From: an archaeon
Lineage (GTDB): Archaea > Thermoproteota > Nitrososphaeria > Nitrososphaerales > JACAEJ01
DNA: 64,000 nucleotides
Assembly: GCA_024256265.1 (NCBI GenBank)
Contig: JACGUK010000004.1
Span: 193,748 to 257,747, forward strand
Reading direction: 5' to 3'
The notes under the pieces are model-generated. The model worked only from the letters and a program-made list of their open reading frames with translations. It made no database searches and was not told where the DNA came from. This document shows, one piece after another, positions 31,759 to 40,871 of this stretch. The translations under genes and the position numbers were made by a program. Numbering within the stretch: the stretch's first letter is position 1; each line of letters begins with the position of its first letter.

Positions 31759-32688
31759 ATGGCAAGATACTTAGGAATAGGGAAAGAGAGCACTTATGGG
31801 ACACCAGTAGCAGCAAGCTACTACATACCAATAATAAGCGAAAATCTAAAACTTGAGCATGGCTACATCTATCCTGAGACTGTAGCATATAGAGAACTCG
31901 ACAAAGTCATAGCTGGCAAGAAGCTGGTAACAGGGGGATGGGAGCAATACGTAACTTATGATAAAGGCATAGGCTTAATACTAAAAGCTCTTCTTGGAGG
32001 AGAGACTAAGACCAATCCAGCAACAGGAGTAGCAAATCATGTGTTCAAAAAGGCAGCATCGCTACCATCTTTAACGGCAAGAGTAGGTCTTCACGATGTC
32101 ACAGAGAAGATCCTCCACGGGATTGGAGTAAATGAACTAACATTAGAGTTAGTAGCAGGAGAACTTCTTGTGTGCACGGTTGATTGTGTAGGAGAGGATG
32201 AAAGCACAGGCACATTAAGCACTCCAACCTTTAGCACTCAAGACTTCATAGACTTCTCAAAAATAACTACATTCACTCTAAGTGGAACGGCAGTAACACC
32301 AGAGAGACTCTCTTTAACAATAAGAAATAACATAGATACAGAGGCTTTCGTTCTAGGATCGAGGCTATTACCACGCTTAGAACCCACACGAATAGAAGTC
32401 GAGGGTGAGATGGATATAAGGTTCTTATCTACAGCACATCTGGATGACTTTCTTGCTTCAACGAAAAAGGACTTACAAGTGATATTAAGAGGACCACAGA
32501 TAGGAGCTACCGGCTATTATAACGAATTACAGATAGACTGTGATGAGATAATCTATGATGTTGGAGATGCTTACATCGATAGACAAGAGAGAATAGTTCA
32601 AGGGCTTAAATTCACAGCAATAAGAGACACTACAAGTGCAGAGCCTATCATAATAACTCTACAAAATGATGAAGATGTAGAATACTAA
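31759..32688 (+). CDS. Major tail tube protein
   Basis: 309 residues. The start ARYLGIGKESTYGTPVAASYYIPIISENLKLEH and the beta-rich middle (GELLVCTVDCVGEDESTGTL, RLEPTRIEVEGEMDIRF) fit tail-tube proteins of archaeal and bacterial siphoviruses, which stack as hexameric rings around the tape measure. It is followed by the tail chaperone and tape measure, the standard order. It has its own GGAGGT-like ribosome binding site (31744-31750). Confidence 0.8.
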   Translation: MARYLGIGKESTYGTPVAASYYIPIISENLKLEHGYIYPETVAYRELDKVIAGKKLVTGGWEQYVTYDKGIGLILKALLGGETKTNPATGVANHVFKKAASLPSLTARVGLHDVTEKILHGIGVNELTLELVAGELLVCTVDCVGEDESTGTLSTPTFSTQDFIDFSKITTFTLSGTAVTPERLSLTIRNNIDTEAFVLGSRLLPRLEPTRIEVEGEMDIRFLSTAHLDDFLASTKKDLQVILRGPQIGATGYYNELQIDCDEIIYDVGDAYIDRQERIVQGLKFTAIRDTTSAEPIIITLQNDEDVEY

Positions 32689-32723
32689 ACTACTAGGCTA
32701 AGTAAGTAAGAGGGGTAATAGTA

Positions 32724-33114
32724 ATGAAAGAAGTAAAGATCGGAGATACAATATATAAGATAAAGCCTGCTACACCTTGGAATGTTCATTTACTTCAAAG
32801 AGCTACTGAGCAAAGAACAGAAGAATCCTATAGAGAACTGTTTAAAGCTATGGTGGATCCTCAGCCTAGTGATGAAGATAGTTTAGCAGTCTTCATGGAG
32901 ATAAGTAACTATGTCGATGAGATAACAAAGAAGGCTAGATTTTTTCGCAAAGAGCAAGATAGGAAGAGTGATAGGAGAGTTGAGTTTAGTCCTACATAAA
33001 AGACCTAGTGAGTTCTTGGGTCTATCACCTTCATCTTTTGAAGCCTTTTTGTTTGATAATGAAATTGTTGCTGATAGAATGAGAGAACATGAAAGGAGGA
33101 CAAGAAGAAGATGA
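32724..33114 (+). CDS. Tail assembly chaperone with likely programmed +1 (or -2) frameshift
   Basis: The short product (32724-32999, 91 residues) begins MKEVKIGDTIYKIKPATPWNVHLL. A second frame, open from about 32922 to a stop at 33114 and lacking its own start, encodes RPSEFLGLSPSSFEAFLFDNEIVADRMREHERR, typical of the T extension in GT-type chaperones. The frames can be joined at the run T6C (32940-32946; TTT TTC), giving a product of about 129 residues. Both forms would help fold the tape measure. The TGA overlaps the next ATG. Confidence 0.72.
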
Positions 33115-33461
33115 GTTTATCATTAGAGTTAAGAGGTTGGGAAGAGTTTAGAAGATTCCTGAGAGACTTTCCATCAAGAGTAAAGATAGCTATAGAAGAG
33201 GCAAGTGAGGAAGCCTCAAAGCTAATAGCTCAAAGCGCAAAAAGAAAAGCTCCTGTAAGAACTGGTAAGTTAAGAGATTCTATCAGAGCATCAAGCTTCA
33301 TGGTCGAAGCTAGGGTTCCTTACGCCGCCTATGTGGAATTCGGCACTAGGAAGATGGAAGCCCAACCATTTCTTAGACCTGCTATTGAAGAGAGCATCCC
33401 TAAAGTGAGGAATATTTTCAGAACGAAGATAGAGGATATGATAAGGAGTAGGTTAAGATGA
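33111..33461 (+). CDS. HK97 gp10-like head-tail joining protein
   Basis: 116 residues. LRGWEEFRRFLRDFPSRVKIAIEEASEEASKLIAQSAKRKAPVRTGKLRDSIRAS…VPYAAYVEFGTRKMEAQPFLRPAIEE contains the family landmarks APVRTGxLRxSI and YAxYVEFGTxxMxAQPFLRPA. It acts at the head-tail interface. Its location after the tail chaperone is unusual, since it usually precedes the tail tube. Confidence 0.88.
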   Translation: MSLSLELRGWEEFRRFLRDFPSRVKIAIEEASEEASKLIAQSAKRKAPVRTGKLRDSIRASSFMVEARVPYAAYVEFGTRKMEAQPFLRPAIEESIPKVRNIFRTKIEDMIRSRLR

Positions 33462-34627
33462 GCACTGTAGAATTAGTAGCGAAGCTAAAGGCTGTTGATG
33501 AAGCGAGTGACAAGATAAAGGAAGTGGGAGATAAGACAGAAAAAGCGATGAAGAAGGTTGAGGATAGCACAAAGAAGGCTGACTTTAGCTTTAAGCAGTT
33601 TACAATCTCAGTATCAGGAGTTATGACATCATGCTTTGCTCTTTATAATGCTTATGATAGAATTCAAGATGCTCAATTATCAGTTAAAAAAGCCCAAGAT
33701 TCTTTAACATCTGCTCAGATAAGTGCAAAGCAAGCTCAAGAGGCCTATAATAATGCTGTTGAGAAATATGGGGCGGATAGTGAAGAGGCAAAAATAGCCT
33801 TAGAGAAATTACAATTAGCACAAGAAAGGGTATCAACTGCTCAAGATACATTAAAGGAGAAACAAGATAGAGTTAATGAAGCTATGGTTCAATTAGCCAT
33901 ACAAGCAGTTCCTACAGCCATAACAGCAATAACTAATCTAAAAGGTGTTGTTGTGAGCTTAACAGGAGCCTTTGACGCTGCAAAGACTTCTATTGCTGGT
34001 TTAGGTGTAGGTCTAGGAACCTTAGGTGGTGCTTTTGCTGGTGCAGGTGTAGCCATGGGTGTTTTCTATATAGGATGGACTGAGGATTGGGATGGCATTA
34101 GAACTAAGACTGAAACCACGATAAATGAGATTAAAGCCTATCTTGATTCTTTAGGAGCTTCATTAAACTCTTTTGTTGAGCCTCTTGTGAATTTTGCAAA
34201 TTCCTTCTCTTCAGCTTTTGATAGTATTAAAGGCGATCTTGGTAGTTTAACTTCAGACATTCAATCTAAACTAGATCAGATAATAAAAGACTTTCAAAAC
34301 GCTGCTAATGCTATAGCCGGAGGTTCCATCTGGCCAGATATGTGGGCTAATATTCTATCACAAACTAAAAGAGGCATGAACGATAACATAAGAGAGGTTG
34401 ATAGGAGCTTAGATAACATAGAAGATATGTTAGCCAGACCTCTTTACATGAACTTTGCTATTGATATCAATGTTTCTGGCTTAAGATCGCAAATATACAA
34501 TATGATTAAGAGTATGCTTAAGAGCGTAACTATAGAGAAGACATCAGCACAGGCTACTACTTCAAGGATAAGAGTGCCTACAACTACTACAACAACTACA
34601 CCACGGAGCCCGATTCTTGGAAGGTGA
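33458..34627 (+). CDS. Tape measure protein (short)
   Basis: 389 residues, ATG overlapping the upstream stop. A long coiled coil (about 20-140, rich in A, K, E, Q) is followed by a hydrophobic Gly/Ala-rich region (AVPTAITAITNLKGVVVSLTGAF, GLGVGLGTLGGAFAGAGVAMGVFYIGW) and a Thr-rich tail. This is the usual tape-measure layout. With about 0.15 nm per residue the tail would be near 58 nm, short for a siphovirus. Confidence 0.82.
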   Translation: MSTVELVAKLKAVDEASDKIKEVGDKTEKAMKKVEDSTKKADFSFKQFTISVSGVMTSCFALYNAYDRIQDAQLSVKKAQDSLTSAQISAKQAQEAYNNAVEKYGADSEEAKIALEKLQLAQERVSTAQDTLKEKQDRVNEAMVQLAIQAVPTAITAITNLKGVVVSLTGAFDAAKTSIAGLGVGLGTLGGAFAGAGVAMGVFYIGWTEDWDGIRTKTETTINEIKAYLDSLGASLNSFVEPLVNFANSFSSAFDSIKGDLGSLTSDIQSKLDQIIKDFQNAANAIAGGSIWPDMWANILSQTKRGMNDNIREVDRSLDNIEDMLARPLYMNFAIDINVSGLRSQIYNMIKSMLKSVTIEKTSAQATTSRIRVPTTTTTTTPRSPILGR

Positions 34628-35754
34628 TATTATTGTTATTCTCAGAACAAGTTCGCATTATAGCTGATGAAGAGAATAATATTCTAAATGATACTACAAC
34701 TTATAGCATAACTGCTGTATGTGATTGGACAACGAAAGTGACGAAGGTTATAACTTTAACTAAGGAGAAGATAGTCTATGCAAAAATAAGATCGGTAACT
34801 GGAACTGGCTCTTTATCTGCTGGGAGGATATTACTTGATGGTGTCCCTCTTATAGCAACTGGTGCAGCAGGAGGAGGAGCAGACGTCACTAGAGAAGTCT
34901 TTGTAATACTGCCAGCAGGCTCTTATACATTTGAATTTCAGATTTCTATGTATAAATATAGTGCAGCTTGTTCAATACAGTTATGCCACATCAGTGCATT
35001 TAATTTCTCGGATAAGAGTAAACAAGCTTATGATAGTGGTTATATCTCATGCCCAGCAACTTCTACAACCACATTAATCGATCAGAACTTTACAACGCCC
35101 TCGGCAAGAAAATTAGCTGTAGGTAGCATTAAGAAATATGTAGCTCTTATCTTTGTTAATGCTGAGAGACAAGCCTATAGAGCGAGCAAGATAAAGAATC
35201 CTGGTGAAAGTGATACTGCTAATTTCTTTAACTGGAAGATTTTGATAAATGATATTCAAGAAAGTTGGACAGCAAGACAGGATGATTACTATACTGGTAG
35301 CGATGGAACAAATCCAACTTATGAAGCTGGCTCTTACGGTTTACTGATAAAAATTCTTGATCCTAACACTACTTATAATCTTAAGATTGATAACTATAAT
35401 GGCTTTGCAAGTGCTTACAATGGAAGCGTAACTGTAAGAGTTGTCATCTGCCCCTGGATTTTCACTAGTATTGAGTATGAACCTGTAGCTTTAAACTTTC
35501 CTCAAGGATCCACTCTTTATATAATCACTGAGCCTTTAACACATAATCCAACAAAGTCTACGAAAATTGGCAAAAAGAGATTCGTAAGCTTTGGAGATAC
35601 TACAGACTATTACTCTACGGCATCAGGAGTAGGCATCTTGAGCCATACCTACACCTTTGAAATTATCGAAGTTGCTAATTCCCTCTTATTAGTTAGCGAA
35701 GCCACCGCTTTGAATTATGCTTGCATTTCTGTGATAGCTGTAGATGTTAGGTGA
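34624..35754 (+). CDS. Distal tail / baseplate-type protein
   Basis: 376 residues from a GTG overlapping the tape-measure stop. Beta-rich, with many Thr, Ser and aromatic residues (TRKLAVGSIKKYVALIFVN, GSDGTNPTYEAGSYGLLIKILDPNTTYNLKIDNYNG, GSVTVRVVICPW). No family recognised. Position after the tape measure suggests a distal tail or receptor-facing protein. Confidence 0.6.
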   Translation: MILLLFSEQVRIIADEENNILNDTTTYSITAVCDWTTKVTKVITLTKEKIVYAKIRSVTGTGSLSAGRILLDGVPLIATGAAGGGADVTREVFVILPAGSYTFEFQISMYKYSAACSIQLCHISAFNFSDKSKQAYDSGYISCPATSTTTLIDQNFTTPSARKLAVGSIKKYVALIFVNAERQAYRASKIKNPGESDTANFFNWKILINDIQESWTARQDDYYTGSDGTNPTYEAGSYGLLIKILDPNTTYNLKIDNYNGFASAYNGSVTVRVVICPWIFTSIEYEPVALNFPQGSTLYIITEPLTHNPTKSTKIGKKRFVSFGDTTDYYSTASGVGILSHTYTFEIIEVANSLLLVSEATALNYACISVIAVDVR

Positions 35755-35760
35755 GATAAA

Positions 35761-36033
35761 ATGATCAAGATCACTAAAGTTCAAAGGCAAATGGGCGATG
35801 TTTACATTACCTTCCAATATGACCAAGAAGGTCAAATTCTCACTGTTACAATTGATGCTAGAGAGATTGTTGAACGTATGAAAACCCTCAAAGAGATTGT
35901 TGGACGAACCTTAACTCTTACAGATTTAAAGAACGTAATTGTAACTCTAATCAATGAGATACGCCAAGGAAAAACTCCATTACTCGAGGTTTTTTCTTAT
36001 GAAGATTACATCAACATAGATTTGGAGGAGTAA
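35761..36033 (+). CDS. Small tail-cluster protein
   Basis: 90 residues, 6 bases after the upstream stop. A beta-rich N-terminus (VYITFQYDQEGQILTVTIDARE) is followed by helices. No family recognised; a tail component by position. Confidence 0.5.
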   Translation: MIKITKVQRQMGDVYITFQYDQEGQILTVTIDAREIVERMKTLKEIVGRTLTLTDLKNVIVTLINEIRQGKTPLLEVFSYEDYINIDLEE

Positions 36034-36036
36034 AAG

Positions 36037-36396
36037 ATGACAATAATTATTGATACTAAAACTTTAACTGTTTCCTATCTAAGTGAGAATGTCGAAGTTG
36101 TAATAACAGAAAAAGATGCATGGGAAAGCGAACAATATAAACGCAAAGTAAGAGTTTTTGGTACTATTAAAAGATGGACCCTCAACTGTTATGAAAAGGA
36201 TGTAGCTTGGGCTGATAGCGTTGCTAAGCATCTTCAAACTAAAGCGAAGGAAGGTAATGCTGTAAACTTCACAGTTGATGAAGGGACGATGCACCAAGTT
36301 AACACGAATGTTTACGTTCTAGGCGTCGATTTAACTTATGAAAGCGGTGTTGCTAACTATCGGACTTTCAGCATATCTTTACAGGAAGCAGTTTAA
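36037..36396 (+). CDS. Small beta-rich tail protein
   Basis: 119 residues, 3 bases after the previous gene. The pattern (KTLTVSYLSENVEVVITEKDAWE, FGTIKRWTLNCYEKDVAWADSVAKHL, GVANYRTFSISLQEAV) resembles small distal-tail or hub proteins with a beta-sandwich fold, but I cannot name the family. It is the last clearly virion-like gene. Confidence 0.5.
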   Translation: MTIIIDTKTLTVSYLSENVEVVITEKDAWESEQYKRKVRVFGTIKRWTLNCYEKDVAWADSVAKHLQTKAKEGNAVNFTVDEGTMHQVNTNVYVLGVDLTYESGVANYRTFSISLQEAV

Positions 36397-36546
36397 AAGA
36401 TGAGAATCATAACTAGATAGAAGGTTCAGAATATAATCTATGGCGAATATTTCATCAGCTTATATCGAACTCTTAAAAATGTGATGCTTAGAGAATAGAG
36501 AGATTATTGAGTTTGAGGAAAGATTTAGGGTATAATAAAATTTGAG

Positions 36547-36777
36547 ATGAGAGAAATGCCCATGGTAAAAGATACACTATATTGGCCCAGTTGGCTTAGA
36601 AATGAAGTGAAGAGGATTACAAAGAAGTTTCAAGAGCTAGAATTGAAGGAGAACTTGGTGAAGGTTGAGCTTAGAGATGTGATAATAGTTGCTATACAAT
36701 TCGGCCTCCCTCTGGTTGAGAATATGCCTCTTGAGAAGTTCAAGGAAAGATTAAACGAGATAAAGATTAGAGGATAA
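36547..36777 (+). CDS. Small helical protein at right end of the virion cluster
   Basis: 76 residues. YWPSWLRNEVKRITKKFQELELKENLVKVELRDVIIVAIQFGLPLV has a ribbon-helix-helix-like strand and helix pattern (VKVELRDVIIVAIQFGL). It may be a regulator. It ends 55 bases before purB. No integrase or attachment repeat is visible here. Confidence 0.5.
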   Translation: MREMPMVKDTLYWPSWLRNEVKRITKKFQELELKENLVKVELRDVIIVAIQFGLPLVENMPLEKFKERLNEIKIRG

Positions 36778-36832
36778 TTAATATAAAATCATTGCGATTA
36801 ACTTTTATTAAAGATGCTAAAAAAGAATTCTT

Positions 36833-38197
36833 ATGGCATCTTATAGGAGTACTCTTCCTGTACCTGAGAGATATGGTAGCAAAGAGATGAGGGATATATT
36901 CGAAGAGGAGAGCTATCTAAAGTATCAACTCATGGTAGAGTCTGCTGTTGCAGAGGCTCAAGCAGAAATAGGTTTGATCCCTAAGAATGCTGCTATAGAA
37001 ATCACATCAAAGGCAAATCTTGAGCATATCACAATAGAAAGATGGCGAGAGATAGAATCTATTACAAAGCATGAGACAGCATCTTTGGTAGAGGCTATAG
37101 TCGAAGTTTGTGATGATGAGGCAAAGCCATGGGTGCACTATGGTCTCACTAGCAACGATGTCCTAGATACATCATTGTCATTACAGTTAAAGCAAGCCTT
37201 GGAGATAATTGAGAGAAAGATGATTTCTTTAACAGAGATTTTATGTGATAAAGCTTTGAATTATCAGGATTTGCCTGCTGTAGGTAGGACTCATGGTCAG
37301 CATGCCAGCATAATATCCTTTGGTTTAAAATTTGCTGTATGGGCATCTGAAATGAATCGTAATATTGTACGCTTGCACCAATTGAAGGATAGAGCTTTGG
37401 TTTGCAAAACTCTTGGAGTCGTTGGGACAGGATCTGTTATGGGCGAGAGGGCTTTGGATGTTCAAGAAATAGCAGCTGAAAAGCTAGGTCTAAAATATTT
37501 GGATGCTGCAACTCAAGTAGTTCCTAGGGATATTCTTGCTGAAGCAATATTCTTCACAGCATTACTTGCATCAACATTGGATAAAATGGCTAAAGAGGTT
37601 CGCAATCTGCAGCGCACAGAGATAAGAGAAGTTGAAGAGCCCTTTGCTACTGATCAGATAGGAAGCTCAGCAGTTCCAATAAAAAGAAATCCGATAAAAT
37701 GTGAGAGAGTTTCTAGCTTGGCTAAGTATATTAGATCATTACCAGAAGTCGCTCTTTACAATATACCATTGTGGCATGAGAGAGATTTGTCTAACTCTGC
37801 TAATGAGAGAATAATAGTGCCTTCAGCCTTCATACTGTTGGATGAATGCATGAACTTGATGATAGATGTTATGAAAGACTTGGTGGTTAGAATTGATAGG
37901 ATAAGATCGAACATAGATTTAACTCAAGGTCAGATCTATTCAGAATTTGTATTAGATGCTTTATTAAGAAAGGGTCTATCAAGATCAAAGGCTCATAGAT
38001 TATTACGTAAATCTGCTAGTGAAGCATTAAAGGAGAATATACCATACTCTGAGGCTATTCTTAAAGATGAAGAATTAAGCAATTTATTGAAAAAAGATGA
38101 AGTTATGAGCCTATTCGATCCTAAAAAGCATCTATCTGCATCTAAGAAGATAATAGCGAATGTAATCGAGCAATTTCAAAGGATAAGAGCATCTTGA
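36833..38197 (+). CDS. purB: Adenylosuccinate lyase
   Basis: 454 residues. Fumarase/aspartase superfamily: VGRTHGQHASIISFGLKFAVWA near 145, the signature EIREVEEPFATDQIGSSAVPIKRNPIKCE near 265-290 (SSAxPxKxNP loop) and HERDLSNSANERI near 320. It acts twice in purine synthesis, splitting SAICAR and adenylosuccinate to release fumarate. Probable promoter AT-rich DNA lies just upstream. It marks the return to core genome after the provirus. Confidence 0.95.
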   Translation: MASYRSTLPVPERYGSKEMRDIFEEESYLKYQLMVESAVAEAQAEIGLIPKNAAIEITSKANLEHITIERWREIESITKHETASLVEAIVEVCDDEAKPWVHYGLTSNDVLDTSLSLQLKQALEIIERKMISLTEILCDKALNYQDLPAVGRTHGQHASIISFGLKFAVWASEMNRNIVRLHQLKDRALVCKTLGVVGTGSVMGERALDVQEIAAEKLGLKYLDAATQVVPRDILAEAIFFTALLASTLDKMAKEVRNLQRTEIREVEEPFATDQIGSSAVPIKRNPIKCERVSSLAKYIRSLPEVALYNIPLWHERDLSNSANERIIVPSAFILLDECMNLMIDVMKDLVVRIDRIRSNIDLTQGQIYSEFVLDALLRKGLSRSKAHRLLRKSASEALKENIPYSEAILKDEELSNLLKKDEVMSLFDPKKHLSASKKIIANVIEQFQRIRAS

Positions 38198-38253
38198 CTC
38201 ATCAATAAAATAGAAACTATGCTGGATTAATGTTATGTCTACTGTTATGCTAA

Positions 38254-38907
38254 TTACGGTCCTAGGACTTGCTTAGGTCTGACGACAGGCGTTAGGACCA
38301 TGCCTTGGCTAACATGAGTTTGTGCCATATCGAAGTCCAGAACCACGGAGTAAGTTCCTCCAGGTTTGACTTCAAAGTGAACAAAAATCTTCAGCCATCC
38401 CTGCGCCACTAATTTGAGGGTAACGTTCACACCTGGATTCTCCGCAAAGGTAGCATTCGCCTCAACTATATGTAGCCAAATCGCTGTATAGTTGCCCTTA
38501 GGCACAGGGCTAATGCCAAGAGTGGCAGGATTATCTTTAAGTGCAGTTACATTGTAGATCTTAGGCGTCACGGGGAAGTCCAGAATAGGCCCTTCACCAG
38601 TCTCGTTCCCTTTCATATGTAGCCTTACTTCGGTTATATTGATGTAAAGGTACTTCAAGGTTTTTGGAGGGGCATCAGTCAGCACCAGAGCCAGCGTGCC
38701 CATCTTAGAAGGTTCAGTAATAGGTGGCGGAGTTGTTATTTCTGGAGGAATCTCTGGGATGCTCGTAATCTCTGTAGGAGGGGTAATCATTTCAAAAATG
38801 TAAGGCAAAAGGGTAGTGCCTGATATTATAAGCCCTGCCAATATGACTCCAGCCATAGCTGATATGACCAAATGCTTCCTTTCATAAGCCATTTGCATCA
38901 CTATCAT
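38254..38907 (-). CDS. DUF4382 domain secreted protein
   Basis: 217 residues. Signal-anchor helix about 13-33, a Pro/Thr linker (ITSIPEIPPEITTPPPITEPS), then GTLALVLTDAPPKTLKYLYINITEVRLH, the DUF4382 start, and YTAIWLHIVEANATF. The domain is an extracellular beta-sandwich of unknown role. It lies 63 bases downstream of the membrane winged-helix gene on the same strand, so that regulator may control it. Confidence 0.8.
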   Translation of the reverse strand: MIVMQMAYERKHLVISAMAGVILAGLIISGTTLLPYIFEMITPPTEITSIPEIPPEITTPPPITEPSKMGTLALVLTDAPPKTLKYLYINITEVRLHMKGNETGEGPILDFPVTPKIYNVTALKDNPATLGISPVPKGNYTAIWLHIVEANATFAENPGVNVTLKLVAQGWLKIFVHFEVKPGGTYSVVLDFDMAQTHVSQGMVLTPVVRPKQVLGP

Positions 38908-38970
38908 ACCCTACACTATCGCCATAGTTAATCCAATGCTTTTGTACAGTCTGTTCAAATTATTGTACAG

Positions 38971-39408
38971 CTATGGCTTCTCTAACCAAGTTCTTATTGT
39001 CTCATACCACATGATGGCAGTAGCTAAACTTCCAAAGATCAGAGCAAAGATGCTGTAAAAGTTAACCTCTCTAAACTGTGACAAGTAATAGACTAGTAGA
39101 GTAGTGAGCATAGTAGCGTAAAAGGTGTATCTTGGTAGCATGAATGAACCTATTTTTGTGAACTGTTTTAGAACTCCAACCTTAACCTCTCTTATCAGAT
39201 GATAATCTCCATCTTCTTTTCTAACAAGACCTAATTCTTCTAACTTATTCAAGTGGTAAGATGCTAATGCTGGGCTTGAGAACTTGAGTGATCTCTGAAC
39301 TTCTCTCACTCCTATAATTCCATTTTTAGACCTTAACAATGCCCAATAAACTCGAAGAGTATTGCCCTTTAGTTTGCTGGCAATCTCCTCATCATCTAAT
39401 TCATTCAA
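38971..39408 (-). CDS. Membrane-anchored winged-helix regulator
   Basis: 145 residues, paralogue of the gene at 4490-4936. An ArsR-like winged helix (KGNTLRVYWALLRSKNG, GVREVQRSLKFSSPALASYHLNKLEELGLVRKEDG) is followed by two transmembrane helices (about 95-112 and 118-136) and the shared WYETIRTW end. It probably senses a membrane or envelope signal. The next gene downstream encodes an exported DUF4382 protein. Confidence 0.78.
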   Translation of the reverse strand: MNELDDEEIASKLKGNTLRVYWALLRSKNGIIGVREVQRSLKFSSPALASYHLNKLEELGLVRKEDGDYHLIREVKVGVLKQFTKIGSFMLPRYTFYATMLTTLLVYYLSQFREVNFYSIFALIFGSLATAIMWYETIRTWLEKP

Positions 39409-39494
39409 ACTTCCACCTAAAAATTCTAGAAGATTAATGACACATACTTGCCTATAATAGATTTAAATTTATCTTTGGTATTCAAATACAATTT

Positions 39495-40838
39495 ATGTTT
39501 TCAAATTTAGATCGAACCAATGGTATAGTCGCCCTCTTTGGGGAAGATGATGTAATACCTAGGCTCATCTTTGCCCTTAAATCTATTTCTCATCGTGCTA
39601 GATACGGCTATAAGATAATTACTGAGGATGAATCCTTAGACAATATTTCAGACTTTGATAAAATTAAATCAAATTTAGCAATAGGTTGCTGCCTTTCTAA
39701 ACCATCAAATGATGATATAGCTATTCATGGTAAAGTCTACCATCCAGAAGGCTTTGAATTATCAAAGAGATTGAAGGAGGTTTTTGAAGATATAGAAAAA
39801 GCTCCAAAGATTCTATCAAAATTGGATGCTGATTTTGCCTTTGCAGGGATAGAAGATGATTCATTGATATATGGCAGAGATTCATTGGGGATAAAGCCAC
39901 TATACTTTTCTAAAGAATCAAGAATTCTTGGCATAGCATCCGAAATAAAAGCCCTCAAGTCCATAGGATTCAAGAATATCGAGAGAGTCCATCCAGGTAG
40001 CATTCATAAAGCGTATATGAAGGGTGAAGAGAGCTTATTATTTGATAAAATCGAAGTAGATTCTAAATTGAGCGCTAGAATGGATGAAGCCTCAGATGCT
40101 GTATTAAAGCTTCTTTCAGAGTCCATTAGAAGAAGGATCAAAGGTCTTAATAGAGTAGCTATAGGATTCTCTGGTGGTTTAGATAGCTCTCTTTTAGCTT
40201 TAATTACATCAAAGCTGGCAAAGGTAACTCTTCTCTCTATATATGTAAAAGGCTCTAAAGATGAAGATGCGATAAATTCAGCGAAAAGCCTTGGATTGGA
40301 GCTTGAAGAGCTTCAGATTAATGTTAATCAGGTAATGAATAAGATCAGTTTAATAAAAAATTTGATAGAGAGTGATAGGGTTATGGATTTAGCTATAGGA
40401 TTGGGCATGAATTTTTCTGCAGAAAGATGCTCACAAATAGGTTGTGATGCTCTATTCTTAGGTCAGCTTGCAGATGAGTTGTTTGGAGGTTATGCTAAGT
40501 ATGTAAGAGCTTTAAGAGAGATGGGGGAAGAATTTGCAGAAGATATGATGCTAAAAGATGTCCTTGATGCTCATAAGAACAACTTTGAAAGAGATGAAAA
40601 AGCATCCTCTCCTTACACTGAGATAAGGCTACCTTACGCTAATATCGATCTTGTCAAATATGCTTTATCTTTACCTTTGAGCTTGAAGATAGGAAGATTA
40701 AATGATGAACGTAAATTGGTTCTGAGGGAAGCAGCTATGAAGGCTGGTCTACCAAGAGATATAGTATTGAAAAGGAAGAAGGCATTTCAATATAGCTCAG
40801 GCTTACAAAAACTCATAGTTAGTTTTGCAAAGGGTTGA
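39495..40838 (+). CDS. AsnB-like protein with degenerate glutaminase site
   Basis: 447 residues. The C-terminal half is an asparagine-synthetase ATP-pyrophosphatase domain (GFSGGLDSSLLALI, FLGQLADELFGGYAKY, EIRLPYANIDLVKYALSLP). The N-terminal half is a class II amidotransferase fold (DADFAFAGIEDDSLIYGRDSLGIKPLYFS, ASEIKALK), but the catalytic Cys is missing: the expected CGIxxLFG reads NGIVALFG after an eight-residue extension. It probably uses ammonia or another amine, or has another substrate. UbiA follows 33 bases later. Confidence 0.85.
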   Translation: MFSNLDRTNGIVALFGEDDVIPRLIFALKSISHRARYGYKIITEDESLDNISDFDKIKSNLAIGCCLSKPSNDDIAIHGKVYHPEGFELSKRLKEVFEDIEKAPKILSKLDADFAFAGIEDDSLIYGRDSLGIKPLYFSKESRILGIASEIKALKSIGFKNIERVHPGSIHKAYMKGEESLLFDKIEVDSKLSARMDEASDAVLKLLSESIRRRIKGLNRVAIGFSGGLDSSLLALITSKLAKVTLLSIYVKGSKDEDAINSAKSLGLELEELQINVNQVMNKISLIKNLIESDRVMDLAIGLGMNFSAERCSQIGCDALFLGQLADELFGGYAKYVRALREMGEEFAEDMMLKDVLDAHKNNFERDEKASSPYTEIRLPYANIDLVKYALSLPLSLKIGRLNDERKLVLREAAMKAGLPRDIVLKRKKAFQYSSGLQKLIVSFAKG

Positions 40839-40871
40839 AAATGTATTTACATTTTAGTTACATTAAAGTGG

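Noticed and set aside
12413..36832. Attachment-site direct repeats at the ends of the virion cluster
   Set aside because: I compared the flanks near 12600 and 36780 by eye and saw no shared core longer than chance AT-rich matches.
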